Positions 16,715 through 25,639 are shown, counted from the stretch's first letter. The stretch: DNA of 64,000 nt from Pediococcus cellicola (GCF_001438655.1 NZ_JQBR01000002.1:92057-156056); one strand, 5' to 3'. A program made the numbers and translations. The notes: generated by a model from the sequence alone, not told the origin.

Positions 16715-17233
16715 CTAGTCGTGGTAAACTCCTTCAGCCCATTTTTCATTTTCTTCGTCAAAGAAGTGTGGGTTGTCTTTTTGTTCTGGATTTGGTGTCG
16801 CAATATTATCGATTTTATCAATCAACTTTTTGTTTTCTGGAGTTTCTTTGTATTCTGAATCTAAGAATACTGAGATAATATCTTCACAAAGATGTTCCCC
16901 AACAGTAGCACCACCAAAACCAATGATATTAGCATTTAATTCTTCTTTAGCATAACGAGCAGTAACTAGGTTAGAAACTAATGCTGCACGCACGCCTTCG
17001 TTTTTATCAGCAGCGGTACTGATTCCGATACCTGTTCCACAAAGTACAACACCCAAGTCGGCGCGGCCATCTGCAACATCTTCAGCAACCCGTTTCCCAT
17101 AGATAGGGTAATGTGTCCGTGTTGTATCATAAGTTCCTTCGTCGATAACGGTGTGTCCGTTAGCCTTTAAAAAGTTTGATAATTGAATTTTGACATCTGT
17201 AACAATATGGTCATTACCAATAGAAATAATCAT
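16715..17233 (-). CDS. lacB: Galactose-6-phosphate isomerase subunit LacB
   Basis: 172 residues, the normal LacB length, RpiB/LacA/LacB family. The N-terminus is ISIGNDHIV; the catalytic region has [11 protein letters not shown] with the active-site cysteine, followed by NEGVRAALV. It pairs with LacA to convert galactose-6-phosphate to tagatose-6-phosphate. The ATG at 17233 has GAGGAGG upstream. A 236-base spacer with a structured element and LacR-like boxes separates it from lacA, unusual for two subunits of one enzyme. Confidence 0.93.
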   Translation of the reverse strand: MIISIGNDHIVTDVKIQLSNFLKANGHTVIDEGTYDTTRTHYPIYGKRVAEDVADGRADLGVVLCGTGIGISTAADKNEGVRAALVSNLVTARYAKEELNANIIGFGGATVGEHLCEDIISVFLDSEYKETPENKKLIDKIDNIATPNPEQKDNPHFFDEENEKWAEGVYHD

Positions 17234-17289
17234 GTATATATCCTCCTCAATGTTATTGCTTAACCCTAAAACAGTTTTGAATGTCTTCG

Positions 17290-17307
17290 TTTCGTAAATA
17301 TTCGCTT
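17290..17307. promoter_or_regulatory. LacR-like box upstream of lacB
   Basis: On the minus strand this reads AAGCGAATATTTACGAAA, sharing CGAAYATT and CGAAA half-sites with the boxes in the divergent lacR/EIIA promoter region. It suggests an extra regulated promoter or operator in front of lacB. I see no convincing -35/-10 pair beside it. Confidence 0.35.
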
Positions 17308-17358
17308 AATCTCTTATGCGTTTTTATGAAAATAAGTTTATAGATATTTACTTTAGAA

Positions 17359-17463
17359 CGGCTCCGTGAAGCATTTGCCTCCGCTGAGCTACACCCATCA
17401 ACAATCCCCAAACCGGATTATTGATAGGCTAGGCTCTGCTCAGCAAATAACCGCTTCACTCCG
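17359..17463. repeat. Nested inverted-repeat element between lacB and lacA
   Basis: Three sets of complementary arms are nested. Outer: GTGAAGC 17366-17372 with GCTTCAC 17453-17459, extendable by CGG/CCG. Middle: GCTGAGC 17383-17389 with GCTCAGC 17438-17444. Inner: ATCAACAATCC 17397-17407 with GGATTATTGAT 17415-17425, ten of eleven paired. It is more GC-rich than its surroundings and contains no ORF. It could be a REP/MITE-like insertion or an mRNA-processing hairpin in the lac transcript. No second copy was seen in the window. Confidence 0.7.
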
Positions 17464-17469
17464 CACTCT

Positions 17470-17898
17470 TTAGATCATCTTTTCCAACATATCCAAACGG
17501 ACTTGGTGACGGCCGCCAGCATATTCTGTATCAAGATAATACTGAACAATGTTATAAGCTAATTTCTCACCAACAACGCCACTACCAATTGCAATGGCCT
17601 TTGCACCATTATGCATAGCAGTCATATGTGCTGTATTTTCTTCAACAACATTAGCAGTAACCATTCCTTTTACTTTGTTACTTGCCATTGCTGAACCAAC
17701 ACCGTATTCATCAAACATTACAGCCTTGTCAGCATCTCCACTCAAAACTTCTTTAGTAACAGCTAATGAAGATTCTACAAAGTCTTCTGCAGGCTTTTCG
17801 CTTACATCAATTACTTCATAACTATGATCCAACAAATATTTCTTAACTTGTTCCTTTAAATTAAAACCCTTTTTGTCTGAGCCAATGACGACTTTCAT
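17470..17898 (-). CDS. lacA: Galactose-6-phosphate isomerase subunit LacA
   Basis: 142 residues, the usual LacA length. [20 protein letters not shown] at the start, [15 protein letters not shown] and [15 protein letters not shown] are typical of the LacA subunit. It acts with LacB. Its ATG overlaps the lacR stop as ATGA, so it is translationally coupled to the repressor gene. Confidence 0.93.
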   Translation of the reverse strand: MKVVIGSDKKGFNLKEQVKKYLLDHSYEVIDVSEKPAEDFVESSLAVTKEVLSGDADKAVMFDEYGVGSAMASNKVKGMVTANVVEENTAHMTAMHNGAKAIAIGSGVVGEKLAYNIVQYYLDTEYAGGRHQVRLDMLEKMI

Positions 17899-18683
17899 GC
17901 TAATCTCTCCTTTTGTTTTTTATCTAAGCTAATAAAAACATGCGTTAGGTTCTGATATCGTTTCAAAGTCTGTTGATCCACATTCTGATCTGTGATCAAG
18001 CCGTCACATTTATCCAATTGATAGAACGTATAAAAATCATTTCGATCTAACTTGGAATGATCAGCCACCACAAACTTCTTTTGCGATTGGTCCAACGCAA
18101 TACTCTGTGTTTGACCCTCATCAGAATTTGCATTCATGATACTGTTGCCGTTAATACCATTCACACCCACAAAAGCTTTGTGCATTTTGATATTTTTCAA
18201 CAGCTCAATCGCTAAACTTCCTATAAATGCCCCACTTCGTTCACGATAGGTTCCGCCTACTAGGCACAGTTCGTAGCCGCTGTGTTCATCTCGAAAGCTT
18301 TCAAATACTGGCAGACTGTTCGTCACAATACGTAAGTTCGTCAGCTTTAAATACTTCGAAACTAATTCGTTGGTAGTTCCTGGTCCCAAAAAAACGGTTT
18401 CATTTTCATCAATCATACTTGCTACTTGTCTTGCAATACTGCTCTTCTCCGTTACATGTAGTTTTCGCTTCTGTATATAAGAAGCTTCTTGTTTATCGGA
18501 GAAATGTTGGCTCTGTGCGCCACCATGAATACGAATAATTTGATCTGCTTGTTCTAGCTCATCAAGATCACGACGAATGGTCATTGATGAAACTTTCAAG
18601 GCATCAACTAATTCTTGGACAGTGACAACGCCTGATTGATTGACCATGCTCAAAATGGTAGCAACTCGTTCATTTTTTAGCAC
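17895..18683 (-). CDS. lacR: Lactose/galactose operon repressor, DeoR family
   Basis: A 262-residue DeoR-family regulator. The N-terminal helix-turn-helix covers about residues 1-55 ([24 protein letters not shown]), followed by a sugar-phosphate-binding domain with FLGPGTT and VTNSLPV. LacR proteins are released from DNA by tagatose-6-phosphate. The GTG at 18683 is seven bases after GGAGG; the longer frame to 18869 runs through its own promoter and is discarded. It is first in the lacR-A-B-D-DUF4867 operon and divergent from the PTS genes. Confidence 0.9.
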   Translation of the reverse strand: MLKNERVATILSMVNQSGVVTVQELVDALKVSSMTIRRDLDELEQADQIIRIHGGAQSQHFSDKQEASYIQKRKLHVTEKSSIARQVASMIDENETVFLGPGTTNELVSKYLKLTNLRIVTNSLPVFESFRDEHSGYELCLVGGTYRERSGAFIGSLAIELLKNIKMHKAFVGVNGINGNSIMNANSDEGQTQSIALDQSQKKFVVADHSKLDRNDFYTFYQLDKCDGLITDQNVDQQTLKRYQNLTHVFISLDKKQKERLA

Positions 18684-18711
18684 TGGCCTCCCTCCTTTTG
18701 TATAATTTAAG

Positions 18712-18728
18712 AACGAAAATGTTCGTTT
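18712..18728. promoter_or_regulatory. Putative LacR operator at lacR
   Basis: AACGAAAATGTTCGTTT contains AACGAA and TTCGTT inverted around AATG. It lies downstream of the lacR promoter, within the leader, and fits autorepression. Related half-sites lie at 18729-18747. Confidence 0.5.
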
Positions 18729-18752
18729 TTGTTTATTTATGTTTCGATTTAT

Positions 18753-18781
18753 AGAATAGACGAGCTTTCGTGAAAAGTCAA
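18753..18781 (-). promoter_or_regulatory. Promoter of the lacR operon
   Basis: On the minus strand TTGACT (complement of 18776-18781) and TATTCT (complement of 18753-18758) are separated by 17 bases. Confidence 0.65.
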
Positions 18782-18816
18782 TACCCACGCAACATTTTTT
18801 AAGTTCAATATTTTTA

Positions 18817-18844
18817 TTGACATTTGAAAGCGCTTGTATATAAT
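18817..18844 (+). promoter_or_regulatory. Promoter of the galactitol-type PTS operon
   Basis: TTGACA at 18817-18822 and TATAAT at 18839-18844 are separated by 16 bases. Both are consensus hexamers, so it should be strong when not repressed. Confidence 0.8.
18825..18838. promoter_or_regulatory. cre site (CcpA) inside the PTS promoter spacer
   Basis: TGAAAGCGCTTGTA fits the catabolite-responsive element consensus well at its core. It fills the spacer between the -35 and -10 boxes, so CcpA binding would block transcription when preferred sugars are present. Confidence 0.7.
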
Positions 18845-18852
18845 TAGATTTG

Positions 18853-18880
18853 TAAACGAAATCAAACAAAAGCGAACATT
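18853..18880. promoter_or_regulatory. Putative LacR operator downstream of the PTS promoter
   Basis: AAACGAAATC near 18854 and AGCGAACATT at 18871-18880 repeat the CGAA-type half-sites found at lacR and before lacB. The position just after the transcription start suits repression. Confidence 0.45.
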
Positions 18881-18914
18881 ATTTCACATTTGTAATTTAG
18901 GTGGTGAATATATT

Positions 18915-19406
18915 ATGTCAGATAAGGTAGCAGAAACTTCTCTTTTTGATCGAGACACAGTTTATGTGAGTGAGGCAACTTCACGAGCTGATGTTTTCAA
19001 GGCCGTGGCAGATGACCTCTATAAGAAAGGTCATGTCACAGAAGACTTTTTAAAGAACTTGAACGAACGAGAAGATAAGTATCCAACCGGAATTGACTTG
19101 TCAGTGGTTTCACCTGAATACCCTAACGTAGCCATTCCGCATACGGAAGCTGAGTTTGTTAAGGAACGTAAAGTTGTTCCTATTAAGTTGAAGAATCCTA
19201 TTTCTTTCAACAATATGATTGATCCAAGTCAAAAATTAGAAGTTAGCTTCCTATTTATGATTTTGAACAATGATCCAGAGGGACAATCCAATGTCCTCGC
19301 ACAGATTATGGATTTCATTAACAAGACACCTCGGAATCAGCTTTTGACTTTCTTCAAGAGTACTTCTGAGGATGCAATCTATTCATTCTTGCAATCCAAG
19401 TTCTAG
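18915..19406 (+). CDS. PTS galactitol-family EIIA component
   Basis: A 163-residue EIIA of the fructose/mannitol-type fold, galactitol subgroup. The phosphorylated histidine is His76 in VAIPHTEAEF. It passes phosphate from HPr to EIIB. ATG 18915 follows AGGTGG; a longer frame to 18834 starts inside the promoter and is not used. It is the first gene of a four-gene operon divergent from lacR, next to lacAB. This supports galactose (entering as galactose-6-phosphate) as the substrate more than galactitol, since no galactitol-1-phosphate dehydrogenase is linked. Confidence 0.88.
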   Translation: MSDKVAETSLFDRDTVYVSEATSRADVFKAVADDLYKKGHVTEDFLKNLNEREDKYPTGIDLSVVSPEYPNVAIPHTEAEFVKERKVVPIKLKNPISFNNMIDPSQKLEVSFLFMILNNDPEGQSNVLAQIMDFINKTPRNQLLTFFKSTSEDAIYSFLQSKF

Positions 19407-19464
19407 ATATTCGTTTTATTAACTTATGGTATTAAATTTTAAAAATTCTAAGGAGGAATTTACT

Positions 19465-19770
19465 ATGATTAAGATGTTAACTGCTTGTGGTGCTGGTGTT
19501 AATTCAAGTCACCAAATCAAGGATGCTGTTGAGGCCGAAATGAAGAAACGAGGCTATCAAGTTAGCGTTGAAGCCATTCAAATCAAAGACCTTAACCCAG
19601 AAACAATGAAGGGTGTTCAAATCTTCTTACCAATTAACAAACCAGATTTGAGCTTTGATGTGACAGTTCCAGAAATCGATGCTGGTGCAATTCTATACAG
19701 AATGCCTGCTATGGCTGCCCCAGTATATGACAAGATTGAAGACACTATTAAAAAGAATCATTTGAGCTAA
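19465..19770 (+). CDS. PTS galactitol-family EIIB component
   Basis: 101 residues, usual for GatB-type EIIB. The phosphorylated cysteine is Cys8 in LTACGAGVNSSH. It receives phosphate from EIIA and gives it to the sugar bound by EIIC. ATG 19465 has a perfect AGGAGG site; the upstream frame to 19426 is untranslated. Confidence 0.88.
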   Translation: MIKMLTACGAGVNSSHQIKDAVEAEMKKRGYQVSVEAIQIKDLNPETMKGVQIFLPINKPDLSFDVTVPEIDAGAILYRMPAMAAPVYDKIEDTIKKNHLS

Positions 19771-19876
19771 TATTACTTTGAAGAGAATTTTTCTCTTCGC
19801 CTACATATTTCCTTCTATGGAGTCTTCCACTAAATTTGGTAACAAAATTTTATAAAAACTAAAGGAGTTGAACAAA

Positions 19877-21289
19877 ATGCAGACCATTATCCATTTTGCC
19901 AACGTAGTATTCAAACCAATTATTGATTTAGGTGCTGCGCCCGTTATGTTAATTGTTCTAACCTTGATTGCTTGGGCTTTAGGTGTAAAGTTCTTTAGAG
20001 CCCTTGAAGGTGGTATTCGTTTAGCGATCGCTTTGACTGGTATTAGTGCTATTATTAATATTCTTACTACTACTTACCAACCAGCCCTAACAGCTTTCGT
20101 TAAATCAACAGGTATCCAACTTTCTATTACCGATGTTGGTTGGGCACCACTAGCAACGATCACTTGGGGATCACCATACACCCTATTCTTCTTGCTACTT
20201 ATGGTTCTATTGAACGTCGGTATGTTGTTATTGAAGTGGACTAATACACTTGATGTTGATATTTTCGATATCTGGCACATTTCTTTCACAGCTTTAATGG
20301 CAATTTACTTCGGAGCTAACTTCTGGGTTGCTACTGCTCTTATCATTTTGATTGGTGCTTTAAAAATTATTAACTCTGATTTAATGAAACCAACCTTTAA
20401 TGATTTATTGCACAACAATGATAACCCTATGACCACAACTCATTTGAACTACATGATGAACCCTGTGATCATGCTCTTAGATAAGATTTATGATTTATTC
20501 TTCCGTTGGTTAGACCGTTTTGATTTTGACTCCGCAAAACTAAATGAAAAAATTGGTTTCTGGGGAAGCAACTTCGCTATTGGATGTTACTTAGGTATCT
20601 TTATTGGCTTAGTTGGTCAACAAGGTGTTGAACAAATCTTCACATTATCATTTACTGGTGGTGTCTGCTTGCAGTTATTCTCACTTATCGGTTCATGGTT
20701 CATCAAAGCTGTTGAACCTTTATCACAAGGTGTTACTGACTTAGCTAACAAACACTTAAAAGGTCGTAAGTTGAACATCGGACTTGACTGGCCATTTATT
20801 GCTGGCCGTTCTGAGATGTGGGCAGCTGCAAACGTCCTTGCACCTATTCTTTTACTTGAAGCTTTAGTTCTTCCTGGCAACCACATTCTTCCTTTAGGTG
20901 GAATCATTGCTATGGGTGTTACACCAGCTCTCTTGGTCGTTACTCGTGGACGTATTATTCGTATGATCGTTATTGGTGCTGTTGAATTACCTATCTTCCT
21001 TTGGGCTGGTACATTAAGTGCCCCATTCATCACATCAGTTGCTAAATCCGTTGGTGCATTCCCTGCAGGCGTTAAAGGCGGCACTATGATCGCTGAATCT
21101 ACTAAGGAAGGTCCTATCGAACAATTCTTAGCATACGCAGTAGGTAAATCATCTACAGGTGAAATCAAGTTCGTTCTTTACGCCATCATTGGTCTTGCTG
21201 CATACTGCTTAATCTTCTGGTGGTACGCTCGTCAAATGAAGAAACGTAACGCTATCTACGCTAAAGAACTTGCAGATAACAAAGATTAG
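19877..21289 (+). CDS. PTS galactitol-family EIIC permease
   Basis: A 470-residue membrane permease of the GatC family with many hydrophobic segments and FNDLLHNNDNPMTTTHLNYMMNP in the middle. It carries the sugar across the membrane during phosphorylation. ATG 19877 lies nine bases after AAAGGAG; a TTG at 19868 would overlap that site. A 106-base gap follows EIIB. Codon use is of the highly expressed kind. Confidence 0.88.
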   Translation: MQTIIHFANVVFKPIIDLGAAPVMLIVLTLIAWALGVKFFRALEGGIRLAIALTGISAIINILTTTYQPALTAFVKSTGIQLSITDVGWAPLATITWGSPYTLFFLLLMVLLNVGMLLLKWTNTLDVDIFDIWHISFTALMAIYFGANFWVATALIILIGALKIINSDLMKPTFNDLLHNNDNPMTTTHLNYMMNPVIMLLDKIYDLFFRWLDRFDFDSAKLNEKIGFWGSNFAIGCYLGIFIGLVGQQGVEQIFTLSFTGGVCLQLFSLIGSWFIKAVEPLSQGVTDLANKHLKGRKLNIGLDWPFIAGRSEMWAAANVLAPILLLEALVLPGNHILPLGGIIAMGVTPALLVVTRGRIIRMIVIGAVELPIFLWAGTLSAPFITSVAKSVGAFPAGVKGGTMIAESTKEGPIEQFLAYAVGKSSTGEIKFVLYAIIGLAAYCLIFWWYARQMKKRNAIYAKELADNKD

Positions 21290-21322
21290 TTTTAAATACG
21301 ACTTGCAAAGGAGGTCATTAAA

Positions 21323-21505
21323 ATGAATGAAAGACCAAAAATAGATGACAAAACAAAAAAAGAGAAAATTAGGAAAACCATCATGTGGGCGTTAGTTGTC
21401 ATTGCCGTATCTTGGATTGCTTCCTTTACTCATTACAATGTTTGGGCATCTCTCTTCCAGGCTATCGTTACCTTCTTTGCTTTAAGAGAAGTATTAAAAA
21501 TTTAA
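21323..21505 (+). CDS. 60-residue single-pass membrane protein after EIIC
   Basis: It has a perfect AAAGGAGGT site. A very charged N-terminus (residues 1-20, mostly Lys, Asp, Glu) is followed by two hydrophobic stretches (about 21-36 and 42-56). It is the last gene before the operon terminator, 33 bases after EIIC, so it is probably co-expressed and may aid the permease. I do not recognise the family. Confidence 0.7.
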   Translation: MNERPKIDDKTKKEKIRKTIMWALVVIAVSWIASFTHYNVWASLFQAIVTFFALREVLKI

Positions 21506-21528
21506 TTAACGGTGTGTAACTAAACACA

Positions 21529-21567
21529 AAAAAGACCTATCCTCACTCCCAAAGGATAGGTCTTTTT
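21529..21567. terminator. Terminator of the PTS operon
   Basis: A 14-bp perfect stem (21529-21542 with 21554-21567) with A-run and T-run flanks. It can also serve the convergent hydrolase genes on the minus strand. Confidence 0.88.
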
Positions 21568-21585
21568 CTACGTTCATAACTAAAT

Positions 21586-23610
21586 TCACTTCATCGTTAT
21601 GACTAGTTCTTTATCAACAGGAATCTCTAGATGCTTATCAGCAACGACAATAGAACCACCAACTTTAGTAGCTTTGACAGTTAGCTTGTTTCTTTGGACT
21701 TCCAATGAAACTGTATCCCCTGTGGCGCTGATAGGAAACTTACCTTTAAAATCTCCTAACAAGGCTAGTTGAGGAGCAAGCTCAAAGGTTTGATAACCTG
21801 GCTTAGTTGGCTTAAGCCCCACTAAGTAGCGTCCGATTAAATAAAGCGGGCTGGCTCCCCACGCATGACATAAACTTTTACCATATTTATCCCCATACAT
21901 GGCATATCGCGCGGCTCCTTTTTCATTTGGGTCAAAGTATTCCCAAAATGTGGTAGCCCCGCTTTCAAGCATACCACCCCAATACGATTTGATCGTCGTC
22001 AAAATTGTTTGATATTCACCCATTTTTGCAAATGCCTCTAGCTCCCAAAATTTGAAATATGGTGTGTTAATCGCCGCAATTTCAGGATTACGTAATACGT
22101 GTTCAAGAATTTCTTGTGCTCGTTTTTGATCCACATAATCAAACAAAATTGCAAAAATGTTGGCGTGTCGGCTCACTTGATGTTTTCCCGACGCATAGCT
22201 ATCAATATAAGCGTGTTTTTGTGAATCCCAATAATACTTATCGATATTCACTCTTAGTTTTTGGTAAAGCGACTCATATGGCGCCACATTTTTATCCAAA
22301 ATTGTAAAAATTTTTACGACACTCTGCAAGGCTCTTGCCAGTACCATTTGTTCTGCGCACAATGGCCCCTGATGATCAAAATCAGCCCAGTCGATATAAA
22401 TCCAGTCTCCTTTACGCTCATGAATAAAGCCGCGCTCATCGACAGCTTCTAAAGCAAAGTCAATAAGTCGCTTCATTTTTGGATAAATAACATCCAAGAA
22501 GTGTTTATCAGCAAATGTTTCATAATAATCTTCAATCCCAATCAACCAGTACATGGAATAATCGACAATAGTATCCAAATGCTGCTTGATATCTAGTTCA
22601 CCACGTAGACCTAGAATCGTTCTTTCCACAAGCTCTTTATCAAAGAAATCATACCGATTCATAGCATAACATTGAAAAGCATCACCTGCCCACACCCAGC
22701 GATCTCGCTTGACACCATCGATGAAAAAAATACCTGAGCAAAGACGTAGTGTGCGATCTGAAATCTGCCATATCTGCGTTAATTGCTTATCTGCTGCCGA
22801 AAATTCACTAATTTTAGGAAATTTCACAAATTCAAAATCCACTTTTAACGTTCCAAGGTCATCTAAATTTTGAATTCCAGGTAAGTATATGTAGCGAAAA
22901 GCACGTAATTTAGTAGTATACGTCTGCGTGGCTTCGTTATAGGTCCCAAATGGATCATTTTTTTCTCTTATTTGATGTTTAAGATACGTGTCTTGAACAT
23001 CTAAAGCCTCCGTGCGACTTTCACCATAGCAAAGCGTCACTGATCTGAAACCTTGGTTAAACGCAATTCTTGTTTTAGCTGTAAGGTCATGCCCAAAATC
23101 CAATAAAGTTCCGCCATTAACCGTTTCATTTTTAAGCGCTTGCCGCAATTCATGTGTGTACACAAACTGCATTGGATTTTGATCAACCTGGTCAAAATAG
23201 CGACTGGTTCCCACGTCAATCGCTTCACCCAAAAAATTAGAGGCTTGCCAGCTTGCATCACTTTGAATAATTTTGCCTTGCACATATGCACAGGGTAACC
23301 CAGCCAAATTAGCCACATAGATTTCAATACGATAATGACCAGCTGGACAAGTCATCGACTCAGTCAATGCAAATTTAGTTTCTTCATGATCCTTTAAATT
23401 CACCAGCTTGCCATAGCCTTCGCCTTGAATTTCCGTTTTAAAAGTTGTGGCATCAGTTAACCTATATTCCTTAAAAAAGGACACATTATGATTCCAATTA
23501 GACGTATACCAATATGCCGGCTACTTCATGCCGCGTTCTTCACGATCAAAGTTCTGTTTCATCGCCTGATAAATTTCAAAATCACCATGGTACCATATCC
23601 ACTTCGCCAT
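21586..23610 (-). pseudogene. Rhamnosidase-like (GH78-type) glycoside hydrolase interrupted by an amber codon
   Basis: From ATG 23610, which has GGAGGC at good spacing, the frame reads MAKWIWYHGDFEIY and meets TAG at 23521-23523 (codon 30). It then stays open in the same frame to 21586, giving 674 codons in total. The downstream part alone could start at GTG 23484 (632 residues) but has no ribosome site. The (alpha/alpha)6 catalytic domain has FFIDGVKRDRWVWAGD, matching the DG-x2-RDR-x-W-x-GD active-site segment of GH78-type enzymes, plus TTFWEYFDP and LCHAWGASP. No signal peptide: cytoplasmic. Likely inactive unless the stop is suppressed or is a sequencing error. It lies 18 bases after a related hydrolase. 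Confidence 0.8.
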
Positions 23611-23628
23611 AACTGCCTCCATTAATTA

Positions 23629-25218
23629 TCATTTTAAATATTTATCAATCAAGTAAACTGGTGTACAACTCCAAGCATGACAGTAACTATTTAAGGCAAG
23701 ACTACCATACGGTGAATAGTTAGGCTTTTCTGGATCAAAAGCCTCCCAATAGGTATCTGCACCAAGTCGAATCATCTTTCCCCAATACGCCTTCATTAGT
23801 TTCACAGCCTCTTCTTGTAGTCCAGCTTCAAAGAGTGCCTGAGTCACATGATGATACAGGTACGGTGTCGCAATTCCTTGAATCGGGAAAAATTTATTAA
23901 CTGTCAACTGCATTAATTGATGATTCTCCTGATCACTGAAGACGTGTGCAAGTGTCATCCAGACTTGGCTTGCCACATTATATTCATGTTGGCTGCCTGA
24001 CATAAATAACCCAACTCGCCTGTCGAACAAGTGTTGTTTCGCAAATTTTTCCAAACTGGTTAACTTTTCCGCGTAAACCTGAATTTCAGGATCCTTGATT
24101 TGCCGAGCTAGTACAAGAAACTGCTTAAGGACATAAATCAAAATGGCTTGTCCAGACGTCGTTTTATCAAAAGTATCAGACCAATCCACAAAGACAGGAT
24201 AATCAGCAGTCAATTTTAATTCTCCCTGCTTTGAAACTTGCTGTAAGGCCACATCAATCTGCCTTTTAGCCACATTATAAAGATCTGTTAACACTTGCTT
24301 ATTAGCAGTGAAGTCTTCATAATCAGCCAAAACAGAAATAAAAAATAAACTATAATCAAACAAAAAAGTATCATCTGGGACTTCACTTGGCTTTGTAAAG
24401 ACGTCAGCCGGAACACGTCCATCTTCTGAAGGCATTGCCCCGAAGAGATACAAACAGCGTTTCACCAAGTCTGTATTTTTAAACGTCGTATAATTTGCGA
24501 GCGCCTGTAAACGTAAATCGCCAAGCCATAGCCGTCGATCACGTTTAGGACCATCTTCAAAGACATCTTGCATACAGTCTTCTAAAGTTTTTAACCCCAC
24601 TTGATAAATTGCTTGCAACTCAGGATCTCCTAATTTAGGAGGCCTAACTTTTGCGATATCAGCCGAGCTTTGTGCGTCCACAACAGGATGTTCAAAAATC
24701 GCTTGCCATTTCGGTGAAGTATCCACAACGGTCAGTTCAACATATCTAAAGCTGTAACGTCTTGGTAACTCAAGTGTAGCTGGCAATACATCCAAATGCT
24801 CATGTGTTTCTTGAATCCATGATTTACTAAGCCAGCCTTGATACTCAGAATTATCTGACATCAATTCAGCCGGCATTTCCGCAAATCTTAGTTGAAGAGA
24901 CAAGGGCGCATCCATTGGTGAACCCACCGCTTTAATATGGATTCGAAATTGACCGACGTAATGATCGCCGAAATCCAGAATTAACTTATCCCCGCGTTTG
25001 AGCGGCTGCGAGGCTAGCTCATCTATATCTTTAACTTTAGTTACCCCAACGCCATTTAATGCATCGGCGTTTTGACATAAATTAACAACTGCTAACGCCT
25101 TAACCCTATGATGGTTAATCTTCGGTTGATACTGACGGGCTTTAGCTAATAGGGATTGGTTATGTAGATACTTTATATCGGCATGCTTCTGGAAAGTAAA
25201 TCCCATCCTATTACTCAC
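23629..25218 (-). CDS. Rhamnosidase-like (GH78-type) glycoside hydrolase
   Basis: A 529-residue cytoplasmic enzyme with a beta-rich N-terminal part (about 1-190) and an (alpha/alpha)6 domain. The active-site segment is EDGPKRDRRLWLGDLR near residue 223; TYWEAFDPEKP and SYCHAWSCTPVYL follow. It probably removes alpha-L-rhamnose or a similar residue from imported glycosides; specificity is not certain. The start is GTG 25218 or ATG 25206; neither has a strong site. It follows a 112-residue unknown gene by 39 bases and precedes the amber-interrupted paralogue. Confidence 0.78.
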   Translation of the reverse strand: MSNRMGFTFQKHADIKYLHNQSLLAKARQYQPKINHHRVKALAVVNLCQNADALNGVGVTKVKDIDELASQPLKRGDKLILDFGDHYVGQFRIHIKAVGSPMDAPLSLQLRFAEMPAELMSDNSEYQGWLSKSWIQETHEHLDVLPATLELPRRYSFRYVELTVVDTSPKWQAIFEHPVVDAQSSADIAKVRPPKLGDPELQAIYQVGLKTLEDCMQDVFEDGPKRDRRLWLGDLRLQALANYTTFKNTDLVKRCLYLFGAMPSEDGRVPADVFTKPSEVPDDTFLFDYSLFFISVLADYEDFTANKQVLTDLYNVAKRQIDVALQQVSKQGELKLTADYPVFVDWSDTFDKTTSGQAILIYVLKQFLVLARQIKDPEIQVYAEKLTSLEKFAKQHLFDRRVGLFMSGSQHEYNVASQVWMTLAHVFSDQENHQLMQLTVNKFFPIQGIATPYLYHHVTQALFEAGLQEEAVKLMKAYWGKMIRLGADTYWEAFDPEKPNYSPYGSLALNSYCHAWSCTPVYLIDKYLK

Positions 25219-25257
25219 TTTCTGAACAAAATTTGAATGATAAAAAATGGTCTACTA

Positions 25258-25596
25258 TTAATCTCCATTAAACCAATCTAACAATTGTTCTGTGCTATTC
25301 ATCTCACGATCTGGCAATCGGTGCGCAATCGTGATCAGTTTTTTGTCATTGACCAATCTGACAAATGATTCAAGATCTCGCACCCTTTTAAAAGTCTCTT
25401 CTTTTAATGCGTCAAGGTGTTCATGACTTGATTCCACAATGGACGCTTTATATAACGAGCGCAACATTTTATCTGCTAATTTCTTACTCAGTAAGGCTTG
25501 CTTGGTTTGTACTTCTTGAAGATCCTGCGAGGCAAAATGATAGGCATAGTGCTGCCCCCGTATTTCAACAGTTGCAATCAAATGTTTATACGTCAT
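25258..25596 (-). CDS. 112-residue hypothetical protein upstream of the hydrolases
   Basis: ATG 25596 has a GGGAGGA site. The N-terminus MTYKHLIATVEIRGQHYAYHFAS looks like a beta hairpin; residues 30-80 are helical and charged; it ends EQLLDWFNGD. No membrane segment. It is the first gene behind a good promoter and probably leads an operon with the two hydrolases. I do not recognise it. Confidence 0.65.
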   Translation of the reverse strand: MTYKHLIATVEIRGQHYAYHFASQDLQEVQTKQALLSKKLADKMLRSLYKASIVESSHEHLDALKEETFKRVRDLESFVRLVNDKKLITIAHRLPDREMNSTEQLLDWFNGD

Positions 25597-25599
25597 GAT

Positions 25600-25639
25600 A
25601 AGCTTCCTCCCTGTATAATTAAGCTTCTTACCTGTATTA
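25600..25639. repeat. Tandem duplication of the ribosome-binding region
   Basis: On the minus strand two adjacent units of about 21 bases, ATACAGGTAAGAAGCTTA and ATACAGGGAGGAAGCTTA, differ at two of 18 positions. The second carries the ribosome site of the 112-residue gene; the first carries a weakened copy. Confidence 0.6.

Noticed and set aside
18834-18914. N-terminal extension of the PTS EIIA protein
   Set aside because: It would start within the -10 box region; ATG 18915 has a ribosome site and matches the family start.
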